From contig NZ_JASCQG010000012.1 in the NCBI RefSeq assembly GCF_030005555.1, positions 86,085 through 150,084 of the forward strand: a stretch of 64,000 nt of DNA. Direction: 5' to 3'. Position 1 is the stretch's first letter. Every line of letters starts with the position of its first letter. Positions 9,164 to 18,200 of this stretch are shown here, one piece after another. A program made the position numbers and the translations under genes. The notes beneath the pieces are model-generated. The model was not told the DNA's origin, did no database searches, and worked only from the letters and a program-made list of their open reading frames with translations. The stretch is from Empedobacter sedimenti (GTDB taxonomy: Bacteria; Bacteroidota; Bacteroidia; Flavobacteriales; Weeksellaceae).

Positions 9164-10266
9164 AATCCGTAAATAGCTTCTTTACTTAAAAAAGTAGTAT
9201 AGTTACTAAAATTTGATTTATGAGCTTGTTTAACCTGAAACCAAAAGAGTAAAAACACTGTATATGAAACGAAACTTAAATAAACAAAGTTTCTCTTAAA
9301 CTTATCTCCTTTAAATGAATAAATTAATCGACCAATTGTTAAACCTAAAAAAACCAAATAAAATCCTGGCAAACGAACCCCGAATATTCCTTTTCCTAAA
9401 AAGAAATAAAGCAATACTCCAAAAACAAATAAATTTCTGAAATAACAATATAGTTTATCTTCAACAGCGTATTTATTATAAAGGATAATTGAAATAATTG
9501 AAATAATCTTAACAAAATCACCTACAGCTACACCATCCCCTTGATCATACAATTGACTTTGATAACTCTCAAATTTATCTGCTCCGATAGGCATATATTG
9601 CATGATAACTTCTATAATAGAATTTAAACCAGTATAAAATCCTATAATAGCAAAAACAACAAGCCATCCAATAAATTTTTCATCAAACTTCATTGGCGCA
9701 ATCCAATAAGCAACTATAAAAATGATAATAGATTCATGAAATTGATATCCAATAGCAAGACAGATCAAAAATTTAATCAAACTACGATCTATAACATATC
9801 GAATAGAGTATATTGCAATTGCATTAGCTAATCCTTGACGAATATGGACATGTTCTTCAAACAAAAAATTAGGCATAGCATAAATAAAAAGGACTAAAAA
9901 AGGTAATCCTCCATATTTATAAAAAGTAGTTGATTTAAGAATTAAAGAAGTTGAAGCTATTATCAAGGTTAACATTCCGAAATCAAAACCGTAATCTCCT
10001 AGAATTTTATTCAATCCAAGAAATCCTTTTTCCATAATAGCCATTTCAGCAAAACGACTAAATTCTCCCCAACTAACATCAGGAAGCATTCTGAACGTCT
10101 TAAAATAAGCTAACCAGTCTGGACTTAATGCATAACCCAAACCAGCTGTTAAAGCCATAATAAGTACGATCAATATATACAGCTGTTTGCTAACTTCCTT
10201 CTTAGAGAACTCTAAAATAGAGGCTACTAATAAAAATCCATAGATGAAAAGGTAAATAAAACTCAC
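9148..10266 (-). CDS. EpsG-family membrane protein, probable repeat-unit polymerase (Wzy-like)
   Basis: The 372 residues form about ten membrane helices. Conserved features of EpsG-like polymerases are SPDWLAYFKTFRMLPD near residue 48, then FEEHVHIRQGLANAIAIYSI and YQFHESIIIF. These proteins join undecaprenyl-linked repeat units in the periplasm. This is the only polymerase candidate in the operon and sits between two GT2 genes. Confidence 0.8.
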   Translation of the reverse strand: MSFIYLFIYGFLLVASILEFSKKEVSKQLYILIVLIMALTAGLGYALSPDWLAYFKTFRMLPDVSWGEFSRFAEMAIMEKGFLGLNKILGDYGFDFGMLTLIIASTSLILKSTTFYKYGGLPFLVLFIYAMPNFLFEEHVHIRQGLANAIAIYSIRYVIDRSLIKFLICLAIGYQFHESIIIFIVAYWIAPMKFDEKFIGWLVVFAIIGFYTGLNSIIEVIMQYMPIGADKFESYQSQLYDQGDGVAVGDFVKIISIISIILYNKYAVEDKLYCYFRNLFVFGVLLYFFLGKGIFGVRLPGFYLVFLGLTIGRLIYSFKGDKFKRNFVYLSFVSYTVFLLFWFQVKQAHKSNFSNYTTFLSKEAIYGLWKWE

Positions 10267-10271
10267 TTAAA

Positions 10272-11261
10272 TTATAGTTTATATAGTAGGTTAAGGTTAA
10301 ATAAAGTCATTTTGTAAAATACTTTTTTCTTAAATGGTAATGATTTTAAATAATTATACTCAAATCGTTTATAGTTTTTAATTTCTTTCTTTGAAATATC
10401 GTATTCTTTCAGAAAGTTTTTCAACTCAATAGTCATTTCATATTTTAACTTTTTATCCTTCACATACGCAACATACGCTAAGTAAGAATAATACCCTTGA
10501 ACAATTTGAAATCTTTTCAATTCTTTCACAAATGTATTGTAATTACTTAACTTAAAATAATCTGTCACTTCATTTATCGCAAAAAACATATCCAAACCTT
10601 TCTTTGTATGTGACTTTGTAATAGAATCTTGTCGTTCAAAATATTTATAAAAAGGTTCATTGATCTTTGAAATAATCATAGAATCTAAAACTAATTTCGG
10701 AATCAATTCTATATCCTCGAAATGTATTCCTTTTCTAAATCGATGATTCTCGAACAACGATTTTTTAAAGATTTTATTACATGCAAAGCAACTCATTTCA
10801 CCAAAAATCGTAAAATCTTCTGCCAAAACAATTTTCTCAGATAATTGTGGCGACTGTGGTAAATCACGAAACTCAGTTCCGTTTTCATCCACTTTCACCA
10901 AATCACACAAAACAATTTCAGATTGATGTTTTTGACTCAAATCATACATCTTTTCTAACATTATAGCATCAATGTAATCATCAGAATCTATAAATGCGAT
11001 AAATTCTCCTTGTGCTTTATCAATTCCAACATTTCTCGCATCACTTAATCCTCCATTTTCTTTCTGGATAGAAAGTACACGAGAATCTTTTTCAACGAAA
11101 TCAGCAATAATTTCTTGCGAATTATCCTTAGAACCATCATTTACAACAATCACTTCAATTTCTTTCAATGTTTGATTCAAAATCGAATCTAAACATTTCG
11201 AAAGATACTTTTCTGTGTTATAAACAGGTACAATGACTGATATTTTAGGCTGAATTGACAT
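10272..11261 (-). CDS. Family 2 glycosyltransferase
   Basis: This 329-residue GT-A enzyme has VSEAR-type start motifs in ISVIVPVYNTEKYLSKCLDSI, VNDGSKDNS, GGLSDARNVG and the DXD in FIDSDDYID. FEDIEL resembles the usual ED catalytic pair. The C-terminal 100 residues are Lys-rich and amphipathic, fitting membrane association. It closely resembles capsular GT2 enzymes such as EpsJ-like proteins. It starts one base before the end of the preceding GT4 gene, indicating translational coupling. Confidence 0.88.
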   Translation of the reverse strand: MSIQPKISVIVPVYNTEKYLSKCLDSILNQTLKEIEVIVVNDGSKDNSQEIIADFVEKDSRVLSIQKENGGLSDARNVGIDKAQGEFIAFIDSDDYIDAIMLEKMYDLSQKHQSEIVLCDLVKVDENGTEFRDLPQSPQLSEKIVLAEDFTIFGEMSCFACNKIFKKSLFENHRFRKGIHFEDIELIPKLVLDSMIISKINEPFYKYFERQDSITKSHTKKGLDMFFAINEVTDYFKLSNYNTFVKELKRFQIVQGYYSYLAYVAYVKDKKLKYEMTIELKNFLKEYDISKKEIKNYKRFEYNYLKSLPFKKKVFYKMTLFNLNLLYKL

Positions 11262-12325
11262 TATATTTTATCAAAAATTGATTCGTATTGATGAATAATT
11301 TTTTCTTTACTAAATCTTGAATGAATACTCTTAATTATTTGTTCTTCTGTATGTTTTTCCTGTAAAACTTCTTTCATTTTCACAGCAAAACCTTTCGAAT
11401 CCTCTATCGGAAAAATCTCAGCATTAATCCCTTCCTGAACAATTTCATTAATTCCTCCCGGACAATTATTTGCCAAACTATAAGTTCCACAAGCTCCAGC
11501 TTCTAACAAAACGTTCGGAAAGCCCTCATAACGAGAAGAAAGTACAAACAAATCTGCATTTTTTAGGTAAACAAATGGATTTGAAACTTTTCCTTTAAGC
11601 GTTACATTATTCAAACTCAATTCATCTTTCTGTTGAGCTAGTTCATCTTTAAAAGCTCCATCTCCAAGAATCGTTAAATGTATTTTTTGATCTTGTAATT
11701 CATTCATTACATTCAATAAAAGATCAAAACCTTTTCGTGGTGAAAGATTTCCTATTGCAACAATATTTTTATAGCTCGTGTCAAAATCGATATTTATATT
11801 TTCTATTTTTAATCGATTAATTAAATCAAAATCAACTGGATTATTAATTTTTAAAATTTTATTTTCCGAAATTCTAAAATTCTCAATCAAATCATTTTTC
11901 ATATCGTCACTTTGAGCAATAATTTGATGAAAGTTGTTATAAAACCGATAAAAGAATAGAATCTCTTTTCGTTTTACATGTTCAGAAACCACATTTGTTT
12001 CTCTTGTAATAAACTTCGTTTTCGGAAAAAATGAAATGATTGGTGATAAAAAAGCTGAAATTTCTCCCCATCCTGTAAAAACGATTTCTGGTTTCAACTT
12101 TTTAATCAATGGTATAATCTTAAAAATCGAATAACGAATACGAGAAACGTTTAATTCAATAATTTCAATATCATCTTTCAAATGATTTAAATAATAACCT
12201 TCTTTTTTGAACAACACCAATTTTGGACAGAATTTCGTTCGATCCAATTCATTACAAAGCGTTGTAATTACTCGCTCCGCTCCACCTTGGTTAAGATCTG
12301 GTAATATGAAAAGTATAGCTTTCAA
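11261..12325 (-). CDS. Family 4 glycosyltransferase
   Basis: This 354-residue GT-B enzyme has the acceptor-side GGAERV motif near residue 15. The donor-side Rossmann domain has VAIGNLSPRKGFDLLL and the EX7E motif in RYEGFPNVLLEAG. It should be a retaining transferase using a nucleotide-sugar in the cytoplasm. It lies 6 bp downstream of the acetyltransferase gene. The exact sugar is unknown. Confidence 0.9.
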   Translation of the reverse strand: MKAILFILPDLNQGGAERVITTLCNELDRTKFCPKLVLFKKEGYYLNHLKDDIEIIELNVSRIRYSIFKIIPLIKKLKPEIVFTGWGEISAFLSPIISFFPKTKFITRETNVVSEHVKRKEILFFYRFYNNFHQIIAQSDDMKNDLIENFRISENKILKINNPVDFDLINRLKIENINIDFDTSYKNIVAIGNLSPRKGFDLLLNVMNELQDQKIHLTILGDGAFKDELAQQKDELSLNNVTLKGKVSNPFVYLKNADLFVLSSRYEGFPNVLLEAGACGTYSLANNCPGGINEIVQEGINAEIFPIEDSKGFAVKMKEVLQEKHTEEQIIKSIHSRFSKEKIIHQYESIFDKI

Positions 12326-12331
12326 AAAATT

Positions 12332-12880
12332 TTATTCAATTCTATTATTAATATATCCTTCTGTTGCGTTATCGTTTGGAATAATCTGCATCGGATTTCC
12401 TGTCACAACCGAATTATCCGGTACATCTTGCGTTACATAACTGTTTGGCGCAATCAACACATTATTTCCAATTGTAATTCCACCAACAATTACAGCATTT
12501 GTACCTACCCAAACATCGTCTTTCAAAATTGGAAACCCTTTCGATTTTCCTCTATTTGTCTGACCTAACGTAACGCCATGCGCAATGTTACAATTTTTTC
12601 CAATTTTACATTTTGGATTAACAACAACAGTTCCCCAATGCCCTAAATTTAACCCTGCTCCAATTTCTGTTTTTGCAGAAATTTGATAACCGTATTTAAT
12701 CGAATAACGACGCAACAATAAACGATAAACTAAACCTAAAGGATGTTTAACAGAATATTGTTGAGCTTTTCTTAAACAATAAATAAAACGAAAACCCGGA
12801 CTCATAAAACCTTTCAATAAAGGAGAATTTGTCCAATATCCAAAGTTTCGATAAAAATCTTTCTGAATAATTGTTTTCAT
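12332..12880 (-). CDS. Serine O-acetyltransferase-like hexapeptide acetyltransferase
   Basis: The 182 residues have an N-terminal helical region and then left-handed beta-helix repeats, including EIGAGLNLGHWGTVVV, NIAHGVTLGQ, VWVGTNAVIVGGITIG and VTGNPMQII. The catalytic His is in NIAHGV. This is the CysE fold, but the N-terminus is short and basic, as in copies found in capsule loci, where they probably acetylate a sugar or an amino-acid substituent. Its place between two GT4 genes, 3-6 bp apart, supports a polysaccharide role over cysteine synthesis. Confidence 0.8.
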   Translation of the reverse strand: MKTIIQKDFYRNFGYWTNSPLLKGFMSPGFRFIYCLRKAQQYSVKHPLGLVYRLLLRRYSIKYGYQISAKTEIGAGLNLGHWGTVVVNPKCKIGKNCNIAHGVTLGQTNRGKSKGFPILKDDVWVGTNAVIVGGITIGNNVLIAPNSYVTQDVPDNSVVTGNPMQIIPNDNATEGYINNRIE

Positions 12881-12883
12881 AAT

Positions 12884-14026
12884 TTAGTTTAAATATTTTT
12901 CGATTGAATTTACTGCATTACCCAACTCAAAAGGTAATGTTTTTCCTTCAATGATTTGTTGATATTTTTGAGCAATTTCAGGATTTTGAATAAAATACTT
13001 CATTCCAGCATAAATTGCTTCTTCTTCATTATCGATAATATATCCTAATTCGCCATCATTCAACATTTCTCTAACTCCCGAAACATCTGTTGCTATAATT
13101 GGCTTTTCTAAAACCATCGCTTCAAACAAAACTGTTGGATAACCTTCGTAACGAGAGGATAAAATATAATAATCTGCCTGAACAAAATAGGGATAAGGAT
13201 TCTCTTTGAAACCTATTAAATGAGCAGTTTCTTCAACTTTTAATTCATCAATCAATTTTTTGATATTCGGAAAATCATAACCGTCGCCAACAATCCAAAC
13301 TTGATGTTGAAAACCTTCGTCTAACAATCTGCGATGCGCTCTCAATAGACGATCAAATCCTTTTTGCGGGAAAACTGTTCCAATTGAAACAAATGTTGGT
13401 TGATCCGTCTTTTTCTGAATCTCACAATGTTCTAGTGCTGACTTTTTAATTTCATTGACATCAATTGGATTATAAATCCTAACAACTTTTTGTTTTTTTT
13501 CCTCTGAACTTGCTAAACCTAAAAATAATTGATTAATCTTTTCTGAAATCACTAGAATTTGATCAAACTTGAAAAAGTTTTTCAATTGCACTGTTGTATA
13601 TTCAGGAATATTCGACAAATCATTGTGAATCCAAACTATTTTTTTAGAAGATTTAATCGGAGAATTCAAGATTTCATCTGCCATTCCATGAATTGCCGCA
13701 AACTCTATATCGTATTTTTTATTTGGTAAAATAAATTTATAAAGCAATTTTGGAAACGATGACAAAATCTTTTGATAAATCACTCGAAAAGCTTTTTGCG
13801 GAATATCCTGCGGACGATTTGTCGTAATCATTTCACCTTTATTCAAATAATAAATATTTATCCAAGATGGAACATCTTTGAGATATTTACCCGAATAAAG
13901 ATTTAACAACAAATCAACTTCGTATTTATCTGGTGAAAGATTTTTGAGAAAAGTGACCAATACTTTTTCTGCACCTCCATGACGAAGTGATCCAATACGT
14001 ATTAGTATTTTCTTTTTAGTTGCCAT
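12884..14026 (-). CDS. Family 4 glycosyltransferase
   Basis: This 380-residue GT-B enzyme has RHGGAEKVLVTFL at the start, FVSIGTVFPQKGFDRLLRAH at the donor domain and the EX7E motif in RYEGYPTVLFEAM. The central YDIEFAA/NSPIKSSKKIVWIHND segment resembles the matching part of the GT4 enzyme at 24340-25524, so the two look like paralogues. It shares one base with the GT-C gene upstream. Cytoplasmic sugar transfer to the lipid-linked unit is inferred. Confidence 0.9.
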   Translation of the reverse strand: MATKKKILIRIGSLRHGGAEKVLVTFLKNLSPDKYEVDLLLNLYSGKYLKDVPSWINIYYLNKGEMITTNRPQDIPQKAFRVIYQKILSSFPKLLYKFILPNKKYDIEFAAIHGMADEILNSPIKSSKKIVWIHNDLSNIPEYTTVQLKNFFKFDQILVISEKINQLFLGLASSEEKKQKVVRIYNPIDVNEIKKSALEHCEIQKKTDQPTFVSIGTVFPQKGFDRLLRAHRRLLDEGFQHQVWIVGDGYDFPNIKKLIDELKVEETAHLIGFKENPYPYFVQADYYILSSRYEGYPTVLFEAMVLEKPIIATDVSGVREMLNDGELGYIIDNEEEAIYAGMKYFIQNPEIAQKYQQIIEGKTLPFELGNAVNSIEKYLN

Positions 14027-15534
14027 TATTTCGCCGTCGATTTTCGTTTGTATAAATAAAAATCTCGACCAGAAGGTTTGAATTTATATATCTTATCTAA
14101 AATAGGATTATCAGATTTTGCAACATCAGCTATTTTAAATTCCTTGATTAACTCGTAGTCATTATAAATCGACTTATCAGCCAATTCACCTTTAAACATT
14201 GGTTTAAAATCTTCTAATATATATTTTGGTTTTGCTTTATTGATTAGATTAGAAAAACCAACTTCCTTACCATTTTTTACGATATTTTCTTCCGTTAATC
14301 GTTTATCAACTAAACCGACATAATCAATCACTTTTAACTTAGAAAAATAAGGGATATAACCTGCTGGTTCCAAGAAAATATAATTATTTTTATCTGGCTC
14401 TATAGAATCTAAATACAAACCTATTTTACGTGCATGATTCCACTCTCCGTGACCTGTAGCAATAGAATGTACTGCTTGATAAGCAGTAAAAGGTATAAAA
14501 AAGACAATGAAATAAGCGATTGATAATATTTTGTATTTTTCTGAATCTAAAACAACTAATATAATTGGTAAAAAAAGACAAATTTGCGGAATCCAATAAT
14601 ACCAATCGAACCACGAGTTTGCAGCACCAAAAATTATTGTTTTTGTAGTACCAAATAAAAATAAAAACGAAACAACTTTTCGTTTATCAACATTCCATTT
14701 TTTGTTTAATAGAACTAAACAAACCAACGAAATTATAAATAATAAAATGGTTGAAAAATTATAAATAGATGTTGGAAATTTAATCATTCCAAAATAATTT
14801 GGACCAAAGAATTTGAATTCCGTCCAGCGTTCAAATAATGTTGGATTTACATAATTATTTTTTTTAGAAGTAATGGTATTATTTACAATTTCTCCAAAGT
14901 AAAACCAATTAAATGCTACTGTTGATAAAACAGCTAAAATACCACCAAACATCAATGCAATATTCCATTTACGTTGTTGAATTACATCATAAATAAATAA
15001 TAATCCTAAGAAAATACAAGTGTCAATACGTGTCCAAAGAATTAGAACTGGCAATAAAATAAATGCCCAACTTTTTCTCTCTACAAAACCATATTTGATT
15101 AATGCCATGTAAAAAAAGAAAAGCATACCGAATTCCATTCCTAAAATGGACATTTTTATAGCTGGAGGCAAAAAACTAACAAATAATATGAATAGAATTA
15201 TACGACTAGTTGAACTTAAAAATAGTTTTCCAAGCCAATAAATACCAATTGTTAGTAGAATTGTATTAAAAATAAGTAAAGGATAAATAAAATTTCCTTC
15301 TCCGAAAATAGATTGAAAAATTACCCCTACAAAAACATATAAATGAGTTGTTGATGCCGAAATTTTTTCAGCCCCATTGTATCCGTACACCCCATATTCG
15401 ATAATATTTCGTGCTACTCTCCAAGATATCAACGCATCCTCTTGAATATGTCTTGTAAAGAAAAAAACTGATTTTAATAAAATAATCAGAATTGAGGCAA
15501 TAAAGATCTGACTTTTATTCAAAGTATCTTTCAT
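14026..15534 (-). CDS. GT-C membrane glycosyltransferase, candidate arabinofuranosyltransferase
   Basis: The 502 residues form about ten membrane helices. The first loop, between TM1 and TM2, carries an acidic EDALISWRVARNIIEYG motif followed by EKISASTTHLYV. This resembles the DDAYIS...G.TNPLW loop of GT-C polyprenyl-phosphate-sugar transferases such as mycobacterial AftB. A soluble C-terminal part follows (about residues 400-502). I chose the ATG at 15534: a longer frame runs back to 15654, but it overlaps the HAD gene and lacks family features, and a good -7 box lies at 15553-15560. Its neighbours make the likely donor, polyprenyl-phosphate arabinose, so arabinofuranosyl transfer on the periplasmic side is inferred. 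Confidence 0.7.
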   Translation of the reverse strand: MKDTLNKSQIFIASILIILLKSVFFFTRHIQEDALISWRVARNIIEYGVYGYNGAEKISASTTHLYVFVGVIFQSIFGEGNFIYPLLIFNTILLTIGIYWLGKLFLSSTSRIILFILFVSFLPPAIKMSILGMEFGMLFFFYMALIKYGFVERKSWAFILLPVLILWTRIDTCIFLGLLFIYDVIQQRKWNIALMFGGILAVLSTVAFNWFYFGEIVNNTITSKKNNYVNPTLFERWTEFKFFGPNYFGMIKFPTSIYNFSTILLFIISLVCLVLLNKKWNVDKRKVVSFLFLFGTTKTIIFGAANSWFDWYYWIPQICLFLPIILVVLDSEKYKILSIAYFIVFFIPFTAYQAVHSIATGHGEWNHARKIGLYLDSIEPDKNNYIFLEPAGYIPYFSKLKVIDYVGLVDKRLTEENIVKNGKEVGFSNLINKAKPKYILEDFKPMFKGELADKSIYNDYELIKEFKIADVAKSDNPILDKIYKFKPSGRDFYLYKRKSTAK

Positions 15535-15552
15535 AGTATTGGTTTGGTCGTG

Positions 15553-15560
15553 CAAATATA
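15553..15560 (-). promoter_or_regulatory. Internal promoter, -7 box TATATTTG
   Basis: A perfect TAnnTTTG Bacteroidetes -7 element lies 18 bp before the chosen start of the GT-C gene, in one of the few intergenic gaps of the operon. I see no clear TTTG -33 box. It could give extra transcription of the downstream half of the locus. Confidence 0.5.
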
Positions 15561-15565
15561 GCCCT

Positions 15566-16156
15566 TTAATTAAAATATCTAAAATTAGATTGTGTTGAAA
15601 TAGAGAACATCGCTTCATCTCCTTTTGTATCACCAAAAGAGATAATTTCATCATAAAAAGTTAAATCAATTTCATTTTCGATTCTATTCTTTTTTTCATG
15701 ATAATTACAATTTGGCGAAGCAAATTTACCTGTAAAAAAACCATTATCATCAAACTTTGCTTTTGTACAAATTAGTCCCATTCCATAATAATCAGCAAAG
15801 GGTTTTACCCAAAAATCGATAGAAGCTGAAACGATAAACTTGTCATTATAATTACTTAATGATTTTATATATTCATCAGCTTTTGAATAAATTAATTCTT
15901 GATGATTTTTTTCGAAATAATTTTGAGCTAATCGATTAATTTCAACATAAGATTTTCCTTTAAAAAATTTCGAAATGAACATTTCTTTTACAAAACCAGC
16001 ATCAATTATCTTCAATTTCGAAACGATAAATAATGGAATAAATATCAGATAATTAATGAAGTAAACTTTAGGAAAAGAGAATTTCAAAAAATCGAATAAG
16101 GTATCTTTACAAGTTAATGTACCATCAAAATCAAAAAGGTATAAATTGCGATTCAT
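15566..16156 (-). CDS. HAD-IB family phosphatase, candidate polyprenyl-phosphate phosphoribose phosphatase
   Basis: This 196-residue HAD hydrolase has motif I FDFDGTLT (nucleophile Asp9, acid/base Asp11), motif II SASIDFW and motif IV SFGDTKGDEAM. The cap region has a hydrophobic stretch (about residues 25-50) that may associate with the membrane. Decaprenyl-phosphate arabinose synthesis needs removal of the 5-phosphate after the UbiA step, done in mycobacteria by a PAP2-type enzyme. A HAD phosphatase placed between the DprE2 and GT-C genes could do that job here. That assignment rests on gene order only. Confidence 0.75.
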   Translation of the reverse strand: MNRNLYLFDFDGTLTCKDTLFDFLKFSFPKVYFINYLIFIPLFIVSKLKIIDAGFVKEMFISKFFKGKSYVEINRLAQNYFEKNHQELIYSKADEYIKSLSNYNDKFIVSASIDFWVKPFADYYGMGLICTKAKFDDNGFFTGKFASPNCNYHEKKNRIENEIDLTFYDEIISFGDTKGDEAMFSISTQSNFRYFN

Positions 16157-16881
16157 TACATTTTCAATTTTTTGAAAATAAATTCAGGAACATTACGAAT
16201 TATCATCATAATTCCCCACCACAAAAATGTTACATAAACAACATTTTTCTTTTTGACATAAGCCTTATAAATAATATTCGCAGCTTGATCTGGTTGAGCA
16301 GTTAATGGTTTTGGTGTTTCGATATCAGCTGTCATTTGTGTATCCATAAAACCAGGAATAACAGTCATTACATGAACTTTTTTATGAAATAAATAATTTC
16401 TCAAACCTGCTAAATAGGCTGTAAAACCAGCTTTAGCAGATCCATAAATAAAATTACTTTGACGACCACGTTCCCCCGCAACAGATGATAAACCAATGAT
16501 AGTTCCCGAACCTTTAGCCTCAAATTTCTTCGCAAAATAATTCATCAAAACAATTAATTTTGAGTAATTAATTTCTACAATTTGCTTTGTATTCCAATCA
16601 TCGTACAAACCTTCTTCCGAATTTTTGCCTAAATAACCAGCAGCACAAAAAAGTAATTCAGAATCAATATGGTCTAGCTTAGAAAAGTCATTCTCTTTTG
16701 TTAAATCAAAATGTACAATTTCACATTTTTGCTCATACTTAGCAAAAAAGTGTTGTGCCAACTTTTTTGTTTTTTCAATATTTGACGTAAACAAATAAAC
16801 CATCGGAAAACGTTTCCCTTCATGTAAAACCTTTTCTACGAAAGCTACTGCAACATCTGAATTAGATCCTATTATTATCAT
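16156..16881 (-). CDS. dprE2: Short-chain dehydrogenase, DprE2-like 2'-keto reductase
   Basis: This 241-residue SDR has an atypical dinucleotide loop (IIGSNSDVAVAFVE instead of TGxxxGIG), as in DprE2. Catalytic residues are in SSVAGERGRQSNFIYGSAKAG (Ser, Tyr and Lys); this block is very close to mycobacterial DprE2. The C-terminus is hydrophobic with a Lys-rich end. It should reduce the 2'-keto intermediate made by DprE1 to polyprenyl-phosphoryl-D-arabinose using NADH. It overlaps the dprE1-like gene by 4 bp. Confidence 0.82.
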   Translation of the reverse strand: MIIIGSNSDVAVAFVEKVLHEGKRFPMVYLFTSNIEKTKKLAQHFFAKYEQKCEIVHFDLTKENDFSKLDHIDSELLFCAAGYLGKNSEEGLYDDWNTKQIVEINYSKLIVLMNYFAKKFEAKGSGTIIGLSSVAGERGRQSNFIYGSAKAGFTAYLAGLRNYLFHKKVHVMTVIPGFMDTQMTADIETPKPLTAQPDQAANIIYKAYVKKKNVVYVTFLWWGIMMIIRNVPEFIFKKLKM

Positions 16882-18200
16882 TTCTGTTTAAATCTATTGA
16901 TACGTTCGTTCTGCATTGATTCAAATTTCGGTGAATCAACATGTTGTAAATAATCTGTAAGCGCAGGATTAGACATTGCATCTTTCGTACGATAAATGTG
17001 CCCTCCGAAATCCATTACAATTTTATCTAAATTATTTATTAACTTTTCCAATTTATCATTCACTTTAAAATCCAATGCCAAAGTATATCCTTTCATAGGA
17101 AAAGAATTATAAGCTTGTTTATTATTATCTCCGAACAATTTTAGTACAACTAAAAAAGAACCATTTCCACTAGCAGCAATTGTTTCCAAAATCTGACGCA
17201 TTCCTTCTTTTCCTCTTTCTTTTGGAATAACAAATTGATATTGAATAAATCCATTTTTCCCATAAATACGATTCCAATTATGCACCGCATCTAACGGATA
17301 AAAAAATGTTTCGTAATCCACATAGTTTTTTAAATGTTTTTTACCTTGTTTATTAAAATATAACCAATTGAAAATCTTGATTGATAAAGGATTCAACGCG
17401 AAATTTGGAAAGAAAAATGGAATATTTAAGTTTAATTTTTTCTTAATTTTTAAAGGATTCTTTTTGAATTTTTGAGGTAATTCGTCTAAGGTTGCATGTT
17501 CGCCACGCAACATAATCGATTTTCCTAAAGAAGTGCCTTTTTGTAAGCAATCTAACCACGCAACATTATACGTCCAAGATTCAGAAGATTCAAACAACTC
17601 GAAAATTTCATCTAAATTCTTTGCCTGTATTGCTTCGTTCCGAATATAAGCTGTCTCAATTGGTTTCAACATAAAACGTGCAGACAAAATAATACCCGTC
17701 AATCCCATTCCTCCTATCGTTGACCAAAATATGTCAGAATGTTCATTACGCGAACAGTGTAAAATTTCTCCGTTATCAATCATTAAATCGAAATGAATTA
17801 AATGATCAGAAAAACATCCATCAATATGATGATTTTTACCATGAACATCTGATGCAATTGCTCCACCAACCGTAATAAATTTGGTACCTGGAGTGACTGA
17901 AATAAAATATCCAGCTGGAATAGAAACTTCTAAAATATCTGATAATAAAACACCTGATTCGACCTCTATAATTCCATGCTCACGATCAAAATCGATAAAT
18001 TTATTCCATTTTGAAGTTGAGATAATTGTATTTTGTAATGATGCATCTCCATAACAACGACCATTTCCTCTAGCAATTAATTCTTCATTAGATAAAACAG
18101 CTTCCTGAAACTCAAGAATTGTTGTTGGTGACACAACATTCGCTTTTATAGATGGATAAAGTCCCCAATTGGCTACTGGAGTTAATTTTTTATTTTCCAT
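16878..18200 (-). CDS. dprE1: FAD-dependent polyprenylphosphoryl-ribose 2'-oxidase, DprE1-like
   Basis: This 440-residue enzyme of the vanillyl-alcohol-oxidase FAD family has RGNGRCYGDAS near residue 40 and GGAIASDVHGKNHH near residue 112, the latter almost identical to mycobacterial DprE1. The substrate domain has FIQYQFVIP and SFPMKGYTLALDF. It oxidises the 2'-hydroxyl of polyprenyl-phosphoryl-ribose. In the last motif an Ala stands where M. tuberculosis has Cys387. The gene overlaps dprE2 by 4 bp and the UbiA gene by 11 bp, so the three are translationally linked. Confidence 0.86.
   Translation of the reverse strand: MENKKLTPVANWGLYPSIKANVVSPTTILEFQEAVLSNEELIARGNGRCYGDASLQNTIISTSKWNKFIDFDREHGIIEVESGVLLSDILEVSIPAGYFISVTPGTKFITVGGAIASDVHGKNHHIDGCFSDHLIHFDLMIDNGEILHCSRNEHSDIFWSTIGGMGLTGIILSARFMLKPIETAYIRNEAIQAKNLDEIFELFESSESWTYNVAWLDCLQKGTSLGKSIMLRGEHATLDELPQKFKKNPLKIKKKLNLNIPFFFPNFALNPLSIKIFNWLYFNKQGKKHLKNYVDYETFFYPLDAVHNWNRIYGKNGFIQYQFVIPKERGKEGMRQILETIAASGNGSFLVVLKLFGDNNKQAYNSFPMKGYTLALDFKVNDKLEKLINNLDKIVMDFGGHIYRTKDAMSNPALTDYLQHVDSPKFESMQNERINRFKQK

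Noticed and set aside
12332..12880. Housekeeping CysE for cysteine synthesis
   Set aside because: The N-terminal domain is short and the gene sits tightly within a glycosyltransferase operon.
14026..15654. A 542-residue version of the GT-C protein starting at 15654
   Set aside because: The extra 40 residues overlap the HAD gene in another frame, lack membrane-protein features and cross a -7 box.
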